Of a stretch of DNA of 10,929 nucleotides, positions 1 through 7,525 are shown piece after piece (the first letter of the stretch is position 1; every line of letters begins with the position of its first letter). The notes beneath the pieces are model-generated. The model was not told the origin of the DNA, made no database searches, and saw only the letters and a list, made by a program, of their open reading frames with translations. Both the position numbers and the translations under genes were made by a program. The DNA comes from Gammaproteobacteria bacterium (lineage in GTDB: Bacteria > Pseudomonadota > Gammaproteobacteria > Pseudomonadales > Azotimanducaceae), in the NCBI GenBank assembly GCA_018667205.1, contig JABIVN010000525.1, positions 1-10,929 on the forward strand, given 5' to 3'.

Positions 1-362
1 AGCTGACGACACCTTGGCCAAGTTAACCACGATGATTGCAGGATGAAGGCTTCATCGTAAACTTCCGCCTTTTTTTCGTTTGCCAATTCAGCCATATACC
101 AGTGAGTTGTGCAGTCGTAAGTATCGCCGTTCCAGCGGAATCGATAGTTGTTGGTAAAGGCATTAGAAGTTAACGCCACCTGGTAGCCGGATTCTTCAAG
201 TGTTTCCCGTACCGCGCAGTCCTCCGGTGTCTCCTTTTCTTCCACCCCGCCCCCGGGAAACGACCAGTAGCGTTTAGCGGTTAGCGGGTCTTCCATTTCT
301 ATTGCAAGCAGACGATTGTCCTGTAGGCACAGAACGCAGGTTCGTTCCCGTGAGATAGTCAC
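1..362 (-). CDS. Nudix hydrolase, 3' end cut by window edge
   Basis: Reading the minus strand from a GTG at 362 gives 120 codons that stay open to the window edge. The Nudix box GX5EX7REUXEEXGU is seen at residues 39-60: G39, E45, R53-E54, E57-E58, G59 and Y60. The first U position is Thr rather than a larger hydrophobic residue. The preceding WSFPGGG (33-39) is typical of the family. These enzymes hydrolyse nucleoside diphosphates linked to another moiety, using Mg2+ bound by the Nudix-box glutamates; the substrate cannot be told from this sequence. No ATG sits at a sensible place. GTG at 362 gives the usual first strand (TISRERTCVLCL); a second in-frame GTG lies at 377, and the frame is open up to a TAG near 458. 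No good Shine-Dalgarno site precedes either GTG. The GTG at 362 overlaps the stop of a small upstream frame (GTGA). The family call is firm; the start is uncertain. Confidence 0.85.
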   Translation of the reverse strand, partial: MTISRERTCVLCLQDNRLLAIEMEDPLTAKRYWSFPGGGVEEKETPEDCAVRETLEESGYQVALTSNAFTNNYRFRWNGDTYDCTTHWYMAELANEKKAEVYDEAFILQSSWLTWPRCRQ

Positions 363-463
363 AGGGAAGGTCTGCACGGCATGAAAGGGCAGACGGTGCG
401 CTGCGCCCTGCCGTCCGTGAATGTGACAGCGAATAAAACGTCTGGCCTGGTCGTTCTAGGAAA

Positions 464-523
464 TCTAGCTGGGGTCATGTGCGGAAGGGTCATGTGCGGA
501 AGGGTCATATGCAAGAGGGTCAG
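464..523. repeat. 15-bp tandem repeat, three units plus a degenerate fourth
   Basis: The plus strand shows GGGTCATGTGCGGAA at 472-486 and identically at 487-501. A variant GGGTCATATGCAAGA follows at 502-516, then a further GGGTCA at 517-522. Read on the minus strand in one frame, the units are the pentapeptides LTLLH, MTLPH, MTLPH and MTPAR. The array lies in the spacer between the transglutaminase gene and the Nudix gene. Whether it is a protein-coding repeat, a binding-site array or plain slippage cannot be decided here. Confidence 0.8.
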
Positions 524-601
524 CGGACTCTGAATCAGCGGTAAGAATACGTGAGGGCCGGGTTAAAGACCATAACCGGTAAAAACCCAGGGCAGTGACG
601 G

Positions 602-2557
602 CTAGGTTTTTTGAATGGCCTCGGCGTCTAGCCAACTCTTCACCTGATCAGCCAGTTTCTTTTTTTCTACGACAGAAATACCCTGCGGATCAAAACGCCA
701 ACGATTATGGTTAGTGAGCATTGGCAGTAGTTCCGGCCTTTCGATTCTCATCAGCCATTCGGTCATAAGTTCGCCTTTGCCTCGCCGAAATCCAAGGATG
801 GATAGTTGTGCCTCTATTCTAAAAAAAGGTGAATCCTCACCGGGAAGGATCCAGTTTGAAGCATTAGTGATTTTTTCTCTTTTAATGATCACCTGTTCCG
901 ACGTTGCGATACGCCAGATAAGAATGATTGCGAGTAGGAAACCGATACCGTATAGCGCTTTTTCATAGTCGCTGAGCTTCTGGTCGTTAAACCAAAGCGC
1001 GAAAAGAAACCGGTTGTTACCCAGGGTGTCCCAGACTGGTTGCAGGAAAGATGAGTGGTTTTCTTCCATATGCAGCCACTGGTGCGGTGTCGTATCTATA
1101 GGGATCCACTGGCCATTGACATAGGCGCTCGCCCAGGCATGCGCATGTCGATCGCGTACGATGTACATCTTCATGTCGTCGTTCCATTCCTGAACCGCGT
1201 AACCGACGACATATCTTGAGGGTATGCCTAAGTGCCTGAGTAACAGGGTTGTTGCACTGGCGAAGTGTTCACAATGACCTGCCTTGCTTGTTTGCAGGAA
1301 ATGCCCCAGCGGGTCGTCTGTGCTTTCAGTATCGTTCTGGAACAGTGTGTACCTAAAATCAGAGAAGAATTGATGGATGAAAGGAATAGCTTCCTCCACT
1401 GAGGTCTGTCTATCGGTCACTTGATGTAGTGAAATCCTGTGTTCTTCAGGCACGAGCAAATCTATTGGGCTAGGCACGTCACCCAAGTGGGGTTCGCTGT
1501 CGTAGCTCACGGTGTAATGTGGCGCGGGGATCAGGCCGATACCCTGTAGGGCTCCGTAGGTCGATATACTGACGTCAGTTGCGGGCAGCTCATTGAGTTC
1601 TACCAGCTGTGACGGAACTGGAATAAGGGATCTATCACGATCAAATTCAAGATAGATTTTGGACTCTGGATAGGGGTAAATACTCGCCTCAGAAAATCGC
1701 CAGGTGAAATCATCGGCATGTTCGACGGTCTTGAACCGAGGATCAAATACCTCCCAGTCTGTGCCAGAGGCGCTATTGTAAACCGCTTCTACTAACAGTG
1801 ATGGGAAATCAGGTTTACCTGAGCTAGGTTTGATCCGAAAGGCAATCGAATCCGAAAGTTTGAGTTGTCCTACTTTTCCAAGCGCTGTGCGAGTTTTTAG
1901 AGGGTCGGTGCGTTGGGAGATCCAGCTTGCGATCCACAGCTCTGTTTGTTTTTTAATGCTCAGATGCGTGGTGCGAATACCGTGGTGAAAAGCGGTCGCT
2001 GTCAGAAGGATGGCGCATAGACTGGCAACGAAGATTTTCTTTGTAAAACGGAGTGACCTTAGCTGGTACAGCGAGCAGCCGAGAATGATGACGACGACCG
2101 GGAAGTAGTAGCTGCCTTCTTTGCCAAGACCGGCGGCTAAAAGGCATGCGCCCAGGTAAACATAGTCCATATCCCAGGATTGTTGAACGGCTTCCCGTTG
2201 TCCTCTCAGGCTGTAGAACAGGATGTCCAGCGACATCCGGGGCGTTGAACTGTAGGCCAGAACCGCGACAAGTGGAAATAGCAGGATCGGGCTCCAGGTT
2301 AAGAGCGTCGTAATAAAATGATAGTCCTGACGATTCAGAAAAAGAAAAAACACCATGGTCAGCAGAGCAATAGTCGTCAGGTCAGCGACACGGTAAAAAT
2401 CCGTTTTTGTCAGAGCCCAACGTCGGTTCAGGTAGTAACGCGCTTCCAGAACGATGGCGACCGGGAGCGCGAACCAGATCAGTTCACATTGCCAACCCCA
2501 GAAGATCGCGGACAAGCCACCAAGGTAGCGCGGTTTGATTGGGTTGCTGGTATTCAT
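602..2557 (-). CDS. tgpA: TgpA-like membrane transglutaminase
   Basis: The 651-residue protein has the TgpA layout known from Pseudomonas aeruginosa, where TgpA has a periplasmic transglutaminase domain and is reported as needed for viability. Hydrophobic segments lie near residues 23-40, 57-75, 85-103, 132-144, 151-166 and 174-190 (the DUF3488-type N-terminus). A large soluble part follows, then a C-terminal membrane segment at about 534-550 and a short soluble tail with DUF4129-like features. The transglutaminase core has the full triad: Cys429 in GHCEHFAS, His473 in HAHAW and Asp488 in PIDTTP. The enzyme is therefore expected to be active, although its physiological substrate is not known from sequence. 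The ATG at 2557 overlaps the upstream DUF58 stop by four bases (ATGA) and has AAAGG four bases ahead, so the two genes are translationally coupled. It is the last gene of the moxR-DUF58-tgpA unit. The family call is firm. Confidence 0.93.
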   Translation of the reverse strand: MNTSNPIKPRYLGGLSAIFWGWQCELIWFALPVAIVLEARYYLNRRWALTKTDFYRVADLTTIALLTMVFFLFLNRQDYHFITTLLTWSPILLFPLVAVLAYSSTPRMSLDILFYSLRGQREAVQQSWDMDYVYLGACLLAAGLGKEGSYYFPVVVIILGCSLYQLRSLRFTKKIFVASLCAILLTATAFHHGIRTTHLSIKKQTELWIASWISQRTDPLKTRTALGKVGQLKLSDSIAFRIKPSSGKPDFPSLLVEAVYNSASGTDWEVFDPRFKTVEHADDFTWRFSEASIYPYPESKIYLEFDRDRSLIPVPSQLVELNELPATDVSISTYGALQGIGLIPAPHYTVSYDSEPHLGDVPSPIDLLVPEEHRISLHQVTDRQTSVEEAIPFIHQFFSDFRYTLFQNDTESTDDPLGHFLQTSKAGHCEHFASATTLLLRHLGIPSRYVVGYAVQEWNDDMKMYIVRDRHAHAWASAYVNGQWIPIDTTPHQWLHMEENHSSFLQPVWDTLGNNRFLFALWFNDQKLSDYEKALYGIGFLLAIILIWRIATSEQVIIKREKITNASNWILPGEDSPFFRIEAQLSILGFRRGKGELMTEWLMRIERPELLPMLTNHNRWRFDPQGISVVEKKKLADQVKSWLDAEAIQKT

Positions 2558-3879
2558 ATCGCCTTTAGGCCTGCTTCGATGTCCCCTGACGCTAGGACAA
2601 AAAAGTCGCTACGATAGGCCGTTCTGTCATTTTTTTCAGTGATAATAAATACCGCGGTTTGAACGCCCCTGTTTTCGACCGTGGCAAGTAAAGTCTCCTG
2701 TTGTTCGCTGAAACCAGAGAACACCATCAGGCAACCGCTCATCCTGCGGGCTTGTTCTGAAAGAAGGCTGACGAAGTCAGAAGATCCTCGGTCTGTTAGC
2801 TGAAGGTTGGCCAGCGCTTCGAGCTGTTGTGCAGTCTGGGCATGGCCCTGACCAGCAGTGATGATCTCCGGTCGAGTTGACATGAAGTATAAATCCATCA
2901 GGCCGTCCAGGTTTTCCCTGTCCACGAGCAGGCTGGCGGCGACCGAGATGACGTCCTCGAACGCCGCAGGGTTATTACCGAACGTATCGACTACCAAAGC
3001 CTGGCGAACAAAAAACTCATCCTGGAACTCTTTAACGACCGGCTTGTCTCGCTTTGCGGAACTCGCCCAGTGGATTTTCCTGATCGGGTCGCCATCTCGG
3101 TAGTCGCGTAGGGAAACAAACTCATCACTTTCGCCAATCGACCAGGTGGAATTAATGCCACCAGGCTGGAAGTGACGACCGCTCTTAAACTCAAACCAGC
3201 GTGGAATAGGGTACCGTTTTGGTAGCACCGTCAGGTGTTCTTGGTTATCAAACTCTGTGGCGCCGTAGTTCAGTCCAAAGGGATCGGGATGCAGAATGGT
3301 GGTGGATTCGAAATATACGGACCCGCGTCTTAGCGGCGTCGCCTCGACAATGGCCTGGGCATGGCTGAGTAGATCAACATCCGGCACATCAGCAGGCTTA
3401 AGGCTGATACCAGTATTCAGTTTCTGGAGCCAAATAAAACGATGAAAGCCAAGCCATCGATCATAAGCATTCCGGGTTTCTTCCCCAGGTTCCCTCATAC
3501 GTTCAAACTGGGCTAGATCCGGGGGGATAATTTTTGGGTTATCGAGGGCCTGTAGGTCTCGCTCGACATGATGCCCGTTATTGGTGACGGTGATTAAATA
3601 CTCGAACGGAACCCCCGCCGTCGCATACTTAGGCAATTGACGTTTGACGCTGACCTCTGGTGAGCGAACCCTGATGCTTAAGCGTGCAAAGACTAATGTG
3701 CAGAACAGCAATGCGAACAACTGGTAGACGAAGGAAAGGTCTGTATCTAATCCAACGGCACCACAGATAAAAGTGCCGGTTTGCAGTAACCTGCCGCGGT
3801 CTGAGTTACGGCGCGTGGCGCGGCGATTAATCGTTGTTAATCGTGTCCAGGTTGGGAAGGCGCGTTCGCGAAAGGCCAT
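2554..3879 (-). CDS. DUF58 membrane-anchored protein of MoxR module
   Basis: The 441-residue protein has two N-terminal hydrophobic segments (about 31-45 and 50-67). A beta-rich region follows, then the conserved DUF58 block at about 249-285, seen as GESDEFVSLRDYRDGD, then RKIHWASSAK, ending in VVKEF. The C-terminal part is von Willebrand factor A-like. Its would-be metal site reads VVDTFGNN (Asp298), so the serines of a classical DxSxS motif are absent. DUF58 proteins are regularly encoded next to MoxR ATPases and are thought to be their partners at the membrane; the molecular role is not established. ATG at 3879 is chosen, six bases after the moxR stop. A TTG at 3888 would overlap that stop (TTGA) and add three residues; neither has a strong Shine-Dalgarno site. 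The stop overlaps the tgpA start. The family call is firm. Confidence 0.9.
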   Translation of the reverse strand: MAFRERAFPTWTRLTTINRRATRRNSDRGRLLQTGTFICGAVGLDTDLSFVYQLFALLFCTLVFARLSIRVRSPEVSVKRQLPKYATAGVPFEYLITVTNNGHHVERDLQALDNPKIIPPDLAQFERMREPGEETRNAYDRWLGFHRFIWLQKLNTGISLKPADVPDVDLLSHAQAIVEATPLRRGSVYFESTTILHPDPFGLNYGATEFDNQEHLTVLPKRYPIPRWFEFKSGRHFQPGGINSTWSIGESDEFVSLRDYRDGDPIRKIHWASSAKRDKPVVKEFQDEFFVRQALVVDTFGNNPAAFEDVISVAASLLVDRENLDGLMDLYFMSTRPEIITAGQGHAQTAQQLEALANLQLTDRGSSDFVSLLSEQARRMSGCLMVFSGFSEQQETLLATVENRGVQTAVFIITEKNDRTAYRSDFFVLASGDIEAGLKAI

Positions 3880-3884
3880 ATCAG

Positions 3885-4847
3885 TCAAGCCGGGACGGGA
3901 ATGTCCTGAATAATTTCCAGGAGTATCTGCGCCGCCTGTGAGCCAGAGTATTGCGAACCGGAGTCTAGTATCAGTCGGTGGGCAATGCTTGGTATGGCAA
4001 GTTCCTGAATGTGATCCGGCGTGACAAAATCGATACCTTCCATCAGAGCAAGTACCTGCGATGTTTTCATCAATGTGATTCCTGCCCTTGGACTGGCGCC
4101 CATGGCGATCCCAGGCGTGGTGCGGGTCTGTGTAACAATGTCGACAATGTAACGCTTCAGTTCGTCAGAGATCCGAATGCCGGTCGCAGCTTTTCGGATA
4201 AGACGAACGTCGTCAATAGATGTACAGGCGGTGAGGGATTCCAGCGGATGCTGATACCTTTGGGCGTCCATGATCAGCACTTCATCCTCTTTAGAAACGT
4301 AACCGAGTTTGAAGCTCATCGCGAAACGGTCCATCTGCGCTTCTGGTAACGGATAGGTGCCATGAAACTCGACCGGGTTTTGAGTCGCAATGACAAAAAA
4401 GAGTTCATCCATCGGATGCCTTTCACCTTCGATGCTTACCTGATTTTCCCCCATTGCCTCAAGCAACGCAGACTGGGTTCTCGGGGACGCACGGTTTATT
4501 TCGTCGGCCAGCAGTATTTGGGTAAAAATCGGCCCGGGCCTAAAGCGGAACGCCTGGTTTTGCTGGTCAAAAATAGAAACGCCCAGAATATCCGAAGGCA
4601 ATAGATCAGGCGTGAACTGTATCCGTCTAAAAGTAGCGTCAATCGAACCCGCGAGTGACTTTGCAAGGGTCGTTTTTCCGGTCCCGGGAACATCCTCTAG
4701 CAGTACATGACCACCAGAAAAAAATGCCGCCAATAGCCATTTGATACTATGGTTGTTGCTACGGATGACACCTTTGATATTGTCACGCAGCTGATTAATG
4801 AGCTCGAGTTCTCGGCCCGGAGTTATCTCCGGTCTTTCATAGGGCAT
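3885..4847 (-). CDS. MoxR-family AAA+ ATPase
   Basis: The 320-residue cytoplasmic ATPase has a complete AAA+ core. The Walker A motif is PGTGKTT (54-60, Lys58), Walker B is ILLADE (111-116, Asp115-Glu116), sensor 1 is ATQNP (Asn157), the family motif is YPLPEAQMDRF (165-175) and sensor 2 is SPRAG (Arg254). Length and motif spacing are normal for MoxR proteins, which are chaperone-like ATPases usually paired with DUF58 or von Willebrand A-domain partners. ATG at 4847 has AAAGGAA at 4854-4860, six bases upstream, a strong ribosome-binding site. It begins a three-gene unit with the DUF58 and tgpA genes and lies only 48 bases after the uxaC stop. No clear promoter or terminator is visible in that 48-base gap, so it may be co-transcribed with uxaC or have a promoter inside uxaC. 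Confidence 0.94.
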   Translation of the reverse strand: MPYERPEITPGRELELINQLRDNIKGVIRSNNHSIKWLLAAFFSGGHVLLEDVPGTGKTTLAKSLAGSIDATFRRIQFTPDLLPSDILGVSIFDQQNQAFRFRPGPIFTQILLADEINRASPRTQSALLEAMGENQVSIEGERHPMDELFFVIATQNPVEFHGTYPLPEAQMDRFAMSFKLGYVSKEDEVLIMDAQRYQHPLESLTACTSIDDVRLIRKAATGIRISDELKRYIVDIVTQTRTTPGIAMGASPRAGITLMKTSQVLALMEGIDFVTPDHIQELAIPSIAHRLILDSGSQYSGSQAAQILLEIIQDIPVPA

Positions 4848-4853
4848 TTTTTG

Positions 4854-4860
4854 TTCCTTT
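4854..4860 (-). promoter_or_regulatory. Strong ribosome-binding site of the MoxR gene
   Basis: AAAGGAA on the minus strand lies six bases ahead of the ATG at 4847. It is the best ribosome-binding site in the left half of the window and fixes the moxR start. Confidence 0.7.
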
Positions 4861-4895
4861 CGTTTCGAGTATCTTCACAAGCGTCGTTCTATTGG

Positions 4896-6296
4896 TCAAA
4901 TTGATTTAAAACCGAAATATCTTGCGGTGTTTCGGTAGGAAATATCTCTAACAAGTTCGCCGACCAACTCAAAGTCGTTGGGGATATCGCCGGTTTTAAT
5001 ACGCTCACCAAGGAAATTGCAAAGCACTCGTCGAAAATATTCGTGACGAGAAAAAGAGAGGAAACTCCTGGAATCTGTCACCATGCCGACGAACTGGCTG
5101 AGAAGCCCCATATTAGCGAGGCTTTCTAATTGCCGCTCCACTCCGGTTTTTTGGTCATTGAACCACCAGGCAGCGCCGAATTGTATTCTTCCAGGAGTAG
5201 CGCCGCCTTGGAACACGCCAATCAATGCGGCAAGTGCGTCATTGTCGGCGGGATTAAGGTTATAAATAATCGTTCGAGTCAGGCTATCCCCTGATTCCAG
5301 GTTATCAAGGTAGTTTGCCAGGGCGTCTACTTGCCGATAGTCCCCCATCGTGTCGAACCCTGTGTCCGGCCCCAATGTCCTTAGCGCCCTTGTGTTGGCA
5401 TTTCTCTTTGCGCCCAGGTGAAGTTGTTGTACCCACCCCTGTCGGTGGTACATGTGACCAAGTTCAGTCATAAGAAAAGAGCGATAGTGCCGTAATTCAT
5501 TCGTTGAAGGGTTTTCCAGATGCTTTAGTTTGGTAAACGTTTTTTCTGCAATGGCCTTGTCGGGGTTTCCCTGAAACATTTGCTCTAAACCGTGATCAGA
5601 AGCAGTGCAACCAGCTTTATGAAAGAGTGACGCCCGGGACTCCAGGGCGAGGAGCAAGTCATCAAGAGAGTCAGGCAAGTGACCATTTTTCTCACCAAGT
5701 TTACCGAGCCATCTGTTGAAGTTCGCGCTGCCTGTGAATCCAAAAACATTATCGGGTCTAAAGGTTGGTCTGACAGAGATAAACTCGTTACTGGCTTCCT
5801 GATGTACCGATACGTCATCAACGGGATCATCGGTGGTGCAAGCTGTTTTGACGTTCCAGTGTCTTAGCAGGCCGCGAGGATGCAATTCAGGTCGCTGCAA
5901 CATATGTGTGCAGTGATTGAATATATCGAGGGCGTTATCGGCGCCAAGAAGTTCGTCGATACCAAACGGATTTAAGAGCTCCATGTGGGTCCAGTGATAC
6001 AGCGGGTTGCCAATTGTTTTTGGCACGACCGTCGCCCAAGCCAGGAATTTTTCCTCGTCCGGGGCATTCCCTGTAATAAATGATTCATCGACCCCTGCTG
6101 TTCGCATTGCTCTCCATTTATAGTGATCCCCTTCCAGCCAGATGGTGGAGAGGTTCTTGAACGGGATATTGTCCCGAATTCGTGCCGGGGAGAGGTGGGA
6201 ATGGTAATCGTGGATGGGACAATCAATGGCGTAATCGTGATACAGACGATGAGCGGGGTCTGACTGCAATAGAAAATCTTGGTTAATAAATGACAT
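4896..6296 (-). CDS. uxaC: Glucuronate (uronate) isomerase
   Basis: The 466-residue protein is UxaC (EC 5.3.1.12). It interconverts D-glucuronate with D-fructuronate and D-galacturonate with D-tagaturonate in the cytoplasm, the entry step of hexuronate catabolism. It belongs to the amidohydrolase-like superfamily, and the metal-ligand motif DYHSHLSP (His32, His34) is present. Other family blocks seen are HWTHMELLNPFGI (101-113), TTDDP (154-158), QLHLGAKRNANTR (291-303), GAAWWFND (374-381) and GMVTDSRSFLSFSRHEYFRR (404-423). Length is normal and nothing is missing. ATG at 6296 gives the usual N-terminus, although the ribosome-binding site is weak. No other hexuronate gene (uxaA, uxaB, uxuA, uxuB, kdgK) is in the window. 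It follows the ABC importer after a 261-base spacer with operator-like repeats and precedes moxR by 48 bases. Confidence 0.97.
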   Translation of the reverse strand: MSFINQDFLLQSDPAHRLYHDYAIDCPIHDYHSHLSPARIRDNIPFKNLSTIWLEGDHYKWRAMRTAGVDESFITGNAPDEEKFLAWATVVPKTIGNPLYHWTHMELLNPFGIDELLGADNALDIFNHCTHMLQRPELHPRGLLRHWNVKTACTTDDPVDDVSVHQEASNEFISVRPTFRPDNVFGFTGSANFNRWLGKLGEKNGHLPDSLDDLLLALESRASLFHKAGCTASDHGLEQMFQGNPDKAIAEKTFTKLKHLENPSTNELRHYRSFLMTELGHMYHRQGWVQQLHLGAKRNANTRALRTLGPDTGFDTMGDYRQVDALANYLDNLESGDSLTRTIIYNLNPADNDALAALIGVFQGGATPGRIQFGAAWWFNDQKTGVERQLESLANMGLLSQFVGMVTDSRSFLSFSRHEYFRRVLCNFLGERIKTGDIPNDFELVGELVRDISYRNTARYFGFKSI

Positions 6297-6324
6297 TTAT
6301 TGTCCACGCACCAGAGAGTTAACG

Positions 6325-6348
6325 ATGGTCACAGTCTACACTGACCAT
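6325..6348. promoter_or_regulatory. Inverted repeat in the uxaC leader
   Basis: ATGGTCA (6325-6331) and TGACCAT (6342-6348) are perfect inverted copies separated by 10 bases, 29-52 bases ahead of the uxaC start. Inner CAGT/ACTG bases (6332-6335, 6340-6343) allow an alternative, longer hairpin with a two-base bulge and loop CTAC. It could be a split operator with TGGTC half-sites, as used by some GntR-family regulators, or a 5' leader hairpin. The structure is seen; the function is inferred. Confidence 0.4.
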
Positions 6349-6450
6349 TGGCAAATCATTGAGTTGGAAAGGCTGAGCCGCCCTGATCGGTTCTTTCAGT
6401 TTGAAAAGAAACAGGAAGAACAAGCGGAAACGTTTTCGTCTGAAGAGTGA
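6325..6450 (+). CDS. Possible 41-residue small protein, hypothetical
   Basis: On the plus strand, opposite to all other genes, ATG at 6325 opens a 41-codon frame ending in TGA. The product begins MVTVYTDHWQIIELERLSRP and has a polar tail rich in Glu, Gln and Lys. Its composition looks protein-like, and it does not lie opposite a real gene but inside the uxaC-transporter spacer. GAGAG at 6314-6318 is only a weak ribosome-binding site. I recognise no family. Two operator-like palindromes lie within it, and the spacer also has to serve as the uxaC leader, so chance is a serious alternative. Confidence 0.2.
   Translation: MVTVYTDHWQIIELERLSRPDRFFQFEKKQEEQAETFSSEE
6425..6438. promoter_or_regulatory. 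LacI-family-like operator upstream of uxaC
   Basis: CGGAAACGTTTTCG is a near-perfect palindrome (6 of 7 pairs) around a central CG. This is the shape of operators bound by LacI/GalR-family repressors, which resemble TGGAAACGTTTCCA. It lies about 130-140 bases ahead of the uxaC start. LacI-family control of sugar and uronate genes is common in gammaproteobacteria; which regulator would bind here is unknown, and none is encoded in the window. Confidence 0.45.
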
Positions 6451-6467
6451 CGCCTAGTTGAATGAGG

Positions 6468-6480
6468 TTAACGCTGTTAA
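6468..6480. promoter_or_regulatory. Short perfect inverted repeat TTAAC-GCT-GTTAA
   Basis: TTAAC (6468-6472) and GTTAA (6476-6480) are perfect inverted arms around a three-base centre. They lie 30 bases from the LacI-like palindrome, in the same spacer. The site is compatible with a dimeric regulator, but it is short enough to arise by chance. Confidence 0.2.
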
Positions 6481-6557
6481 TAGTGTGCTCATTTTCATGG
6501 TTTGGCGGTTCGCTTCTCCCGCTCTGTGCGCCACCATGAATGAAGTGGGTGCCGGCC

Positions 6558-7523
6558 TTAGAGGTCGTTAAGGTGGCAGCAGACCTGGTGGTCGGCAACG
6601 GTGCGCAGTAAAGGGGTCTCTAGTTTGCATCTTTCCAGCACCCTTGGACATCTTGGGTGAAATCGGCACCCCGATGGTGGGTTGATCGGTGAGGGTACGT
6701 CCCCTGTAATGATTGCTCGTTTCACTCGTCGGTGTGGGTCCGGAACAGGAATGGAGGAGATTAGTGATTTGGTATAGGGATGCCGCGGTTCGTGGTAAAT
6801 AGATTCACCGGTACTCTCCTCTACGATATTACCCAGGTACATGATCGCAATCCGATCAGAGATGTGTTTTACAACCGCGAGATCGTGAGCGATGAACAGG
6901 TATGCCAGTTTAAATTCTTTCTGCAGATCCACGAGCAGGTTCAGGATCTGGCTCTGGATTGAAACGTCCAGTGCAGATACTGGTTCATCGCAAACCACTA
7001 GTCTTGGGTTGAGCGCAATCGATCTTGCGATACTGATTCTTTGTCTTTGCCCCCCAGAAAACTCAAAGGGGTATCTTGTGATTGAGCGTGCTGGCAGGCC
7101 CACGATATCTAGCAGTTCCCTGACGCGTTTGGCGCGACTGACCTTGTCGCCAATTTTTTGAACGATGTAAGGTTCCTTTAGAATATCGCCAACCGTATGT
7201 CGAGAGTTCAATGACTCCATAGGGTCCTGGAAAATCATTTGGATATTTTGCCGGTAAGGCATCAAAGCCCTGCCTTTAAGCCTTGTGATGTCGGTTCCTT
7301 CAAACTCGATGGAACCAGAGGTCGGTTCGTACAATCGGGCGATACATCTGCCAAGGGTCGATTTTCCGCAGCCGGATTCACCCACAAGGCCAAGGGTTTC
7401 CCCAGGTTGTATTTCGAAGGAAATTCCGTCGACCGCTTTATTGAATTTTTTGGCACGAAGAAGAACACCTTCCTTCACAGGGAAATGCATTTTAAGGTTG
7501 GTGACTTTGAGTATTGGAGACAT
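6558..7523 (-). CDS. ABC importer ATPase, OppF/DppF type
   Basis: The 321-residue cytoplasmic ATPase powers the adjacent importer. Motifs from the chosen start are: Walker A GESGCGKS (48-55), Q-loop Q99 in IFQDP, signature FSGGQ (155-159), Walker B LVVCDE (175-180) and switch His213 in IAHDLA. The C-terminal GCRFHPRCP (285-293) and later cysteines are the oligopeptide/dipeptide ATPase extension, which binds an iron-sulphur cluster in some relatives. The open frame extends up to 7604, but the extra 27 residues lack family character and would overlap the upstream ATPase gene by 79 bases. The ATG at 7523 gives the normal [10 protein letters not shown] start, two bases after the upstream stop. 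Together with its partner it forms the heterodimeric ATPase. It is the last importer gene, and no strong terminator is seen after it. Confidence 0.94.
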   Translation of the reverse strand: MSPILKVTNLKMHFPVKEGVLLRAKKFNKAVDGISFEIQPGETLGLVGESGCGKSTLGRCIARLYEPTSGSIEFEGTDITRLKGRALMPYRQNIQMIFQDPMESLNSRHTVGDILKEPYIVQKIGDKVSRAKRVRELLDIVGLPARSITRYPFEFSGGQRQRISIARSIALNPRLVVCDEPVSALDVSIQSQILNLLVDLQKEFKLAYLFIAHDLAVVKHISDRIAIMYLGNIVEESTGESIYHEPRHPYTKSLISSIPVPDPHRRVKRAIITGDVPSPINPPSGCRFHPRCPRVLERCKLETPLLRTVADHQVCCHLNDL

Positions 7524-7525
7524 GA

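Noticed and set aside
558..579. Possible terminator hairpin after tgpA (CCGGGTTA / TAACCGG)
   Set aside because: The stem of about seven pairs contains a bulge, and no T-run follows it on the minus strand; the T-rich stretch lies before the hairpin.
6297..6557. Intrinsic terminator after the importer operon
   Set aside because: Only weak GC arms of four to five pairs and an AT-rich bulged stem (about 6390-6412) are present, and none is followed by a T-run on the minus strand.
6356..6598. 80-codon minus-strand frame overlapping the end of the OppF-type gene
   Set aside because: It overlaps a certain gene by 41 bases and its low-complexity Ser/Thr composition is not convincing. It also runs through operator-like repeats.
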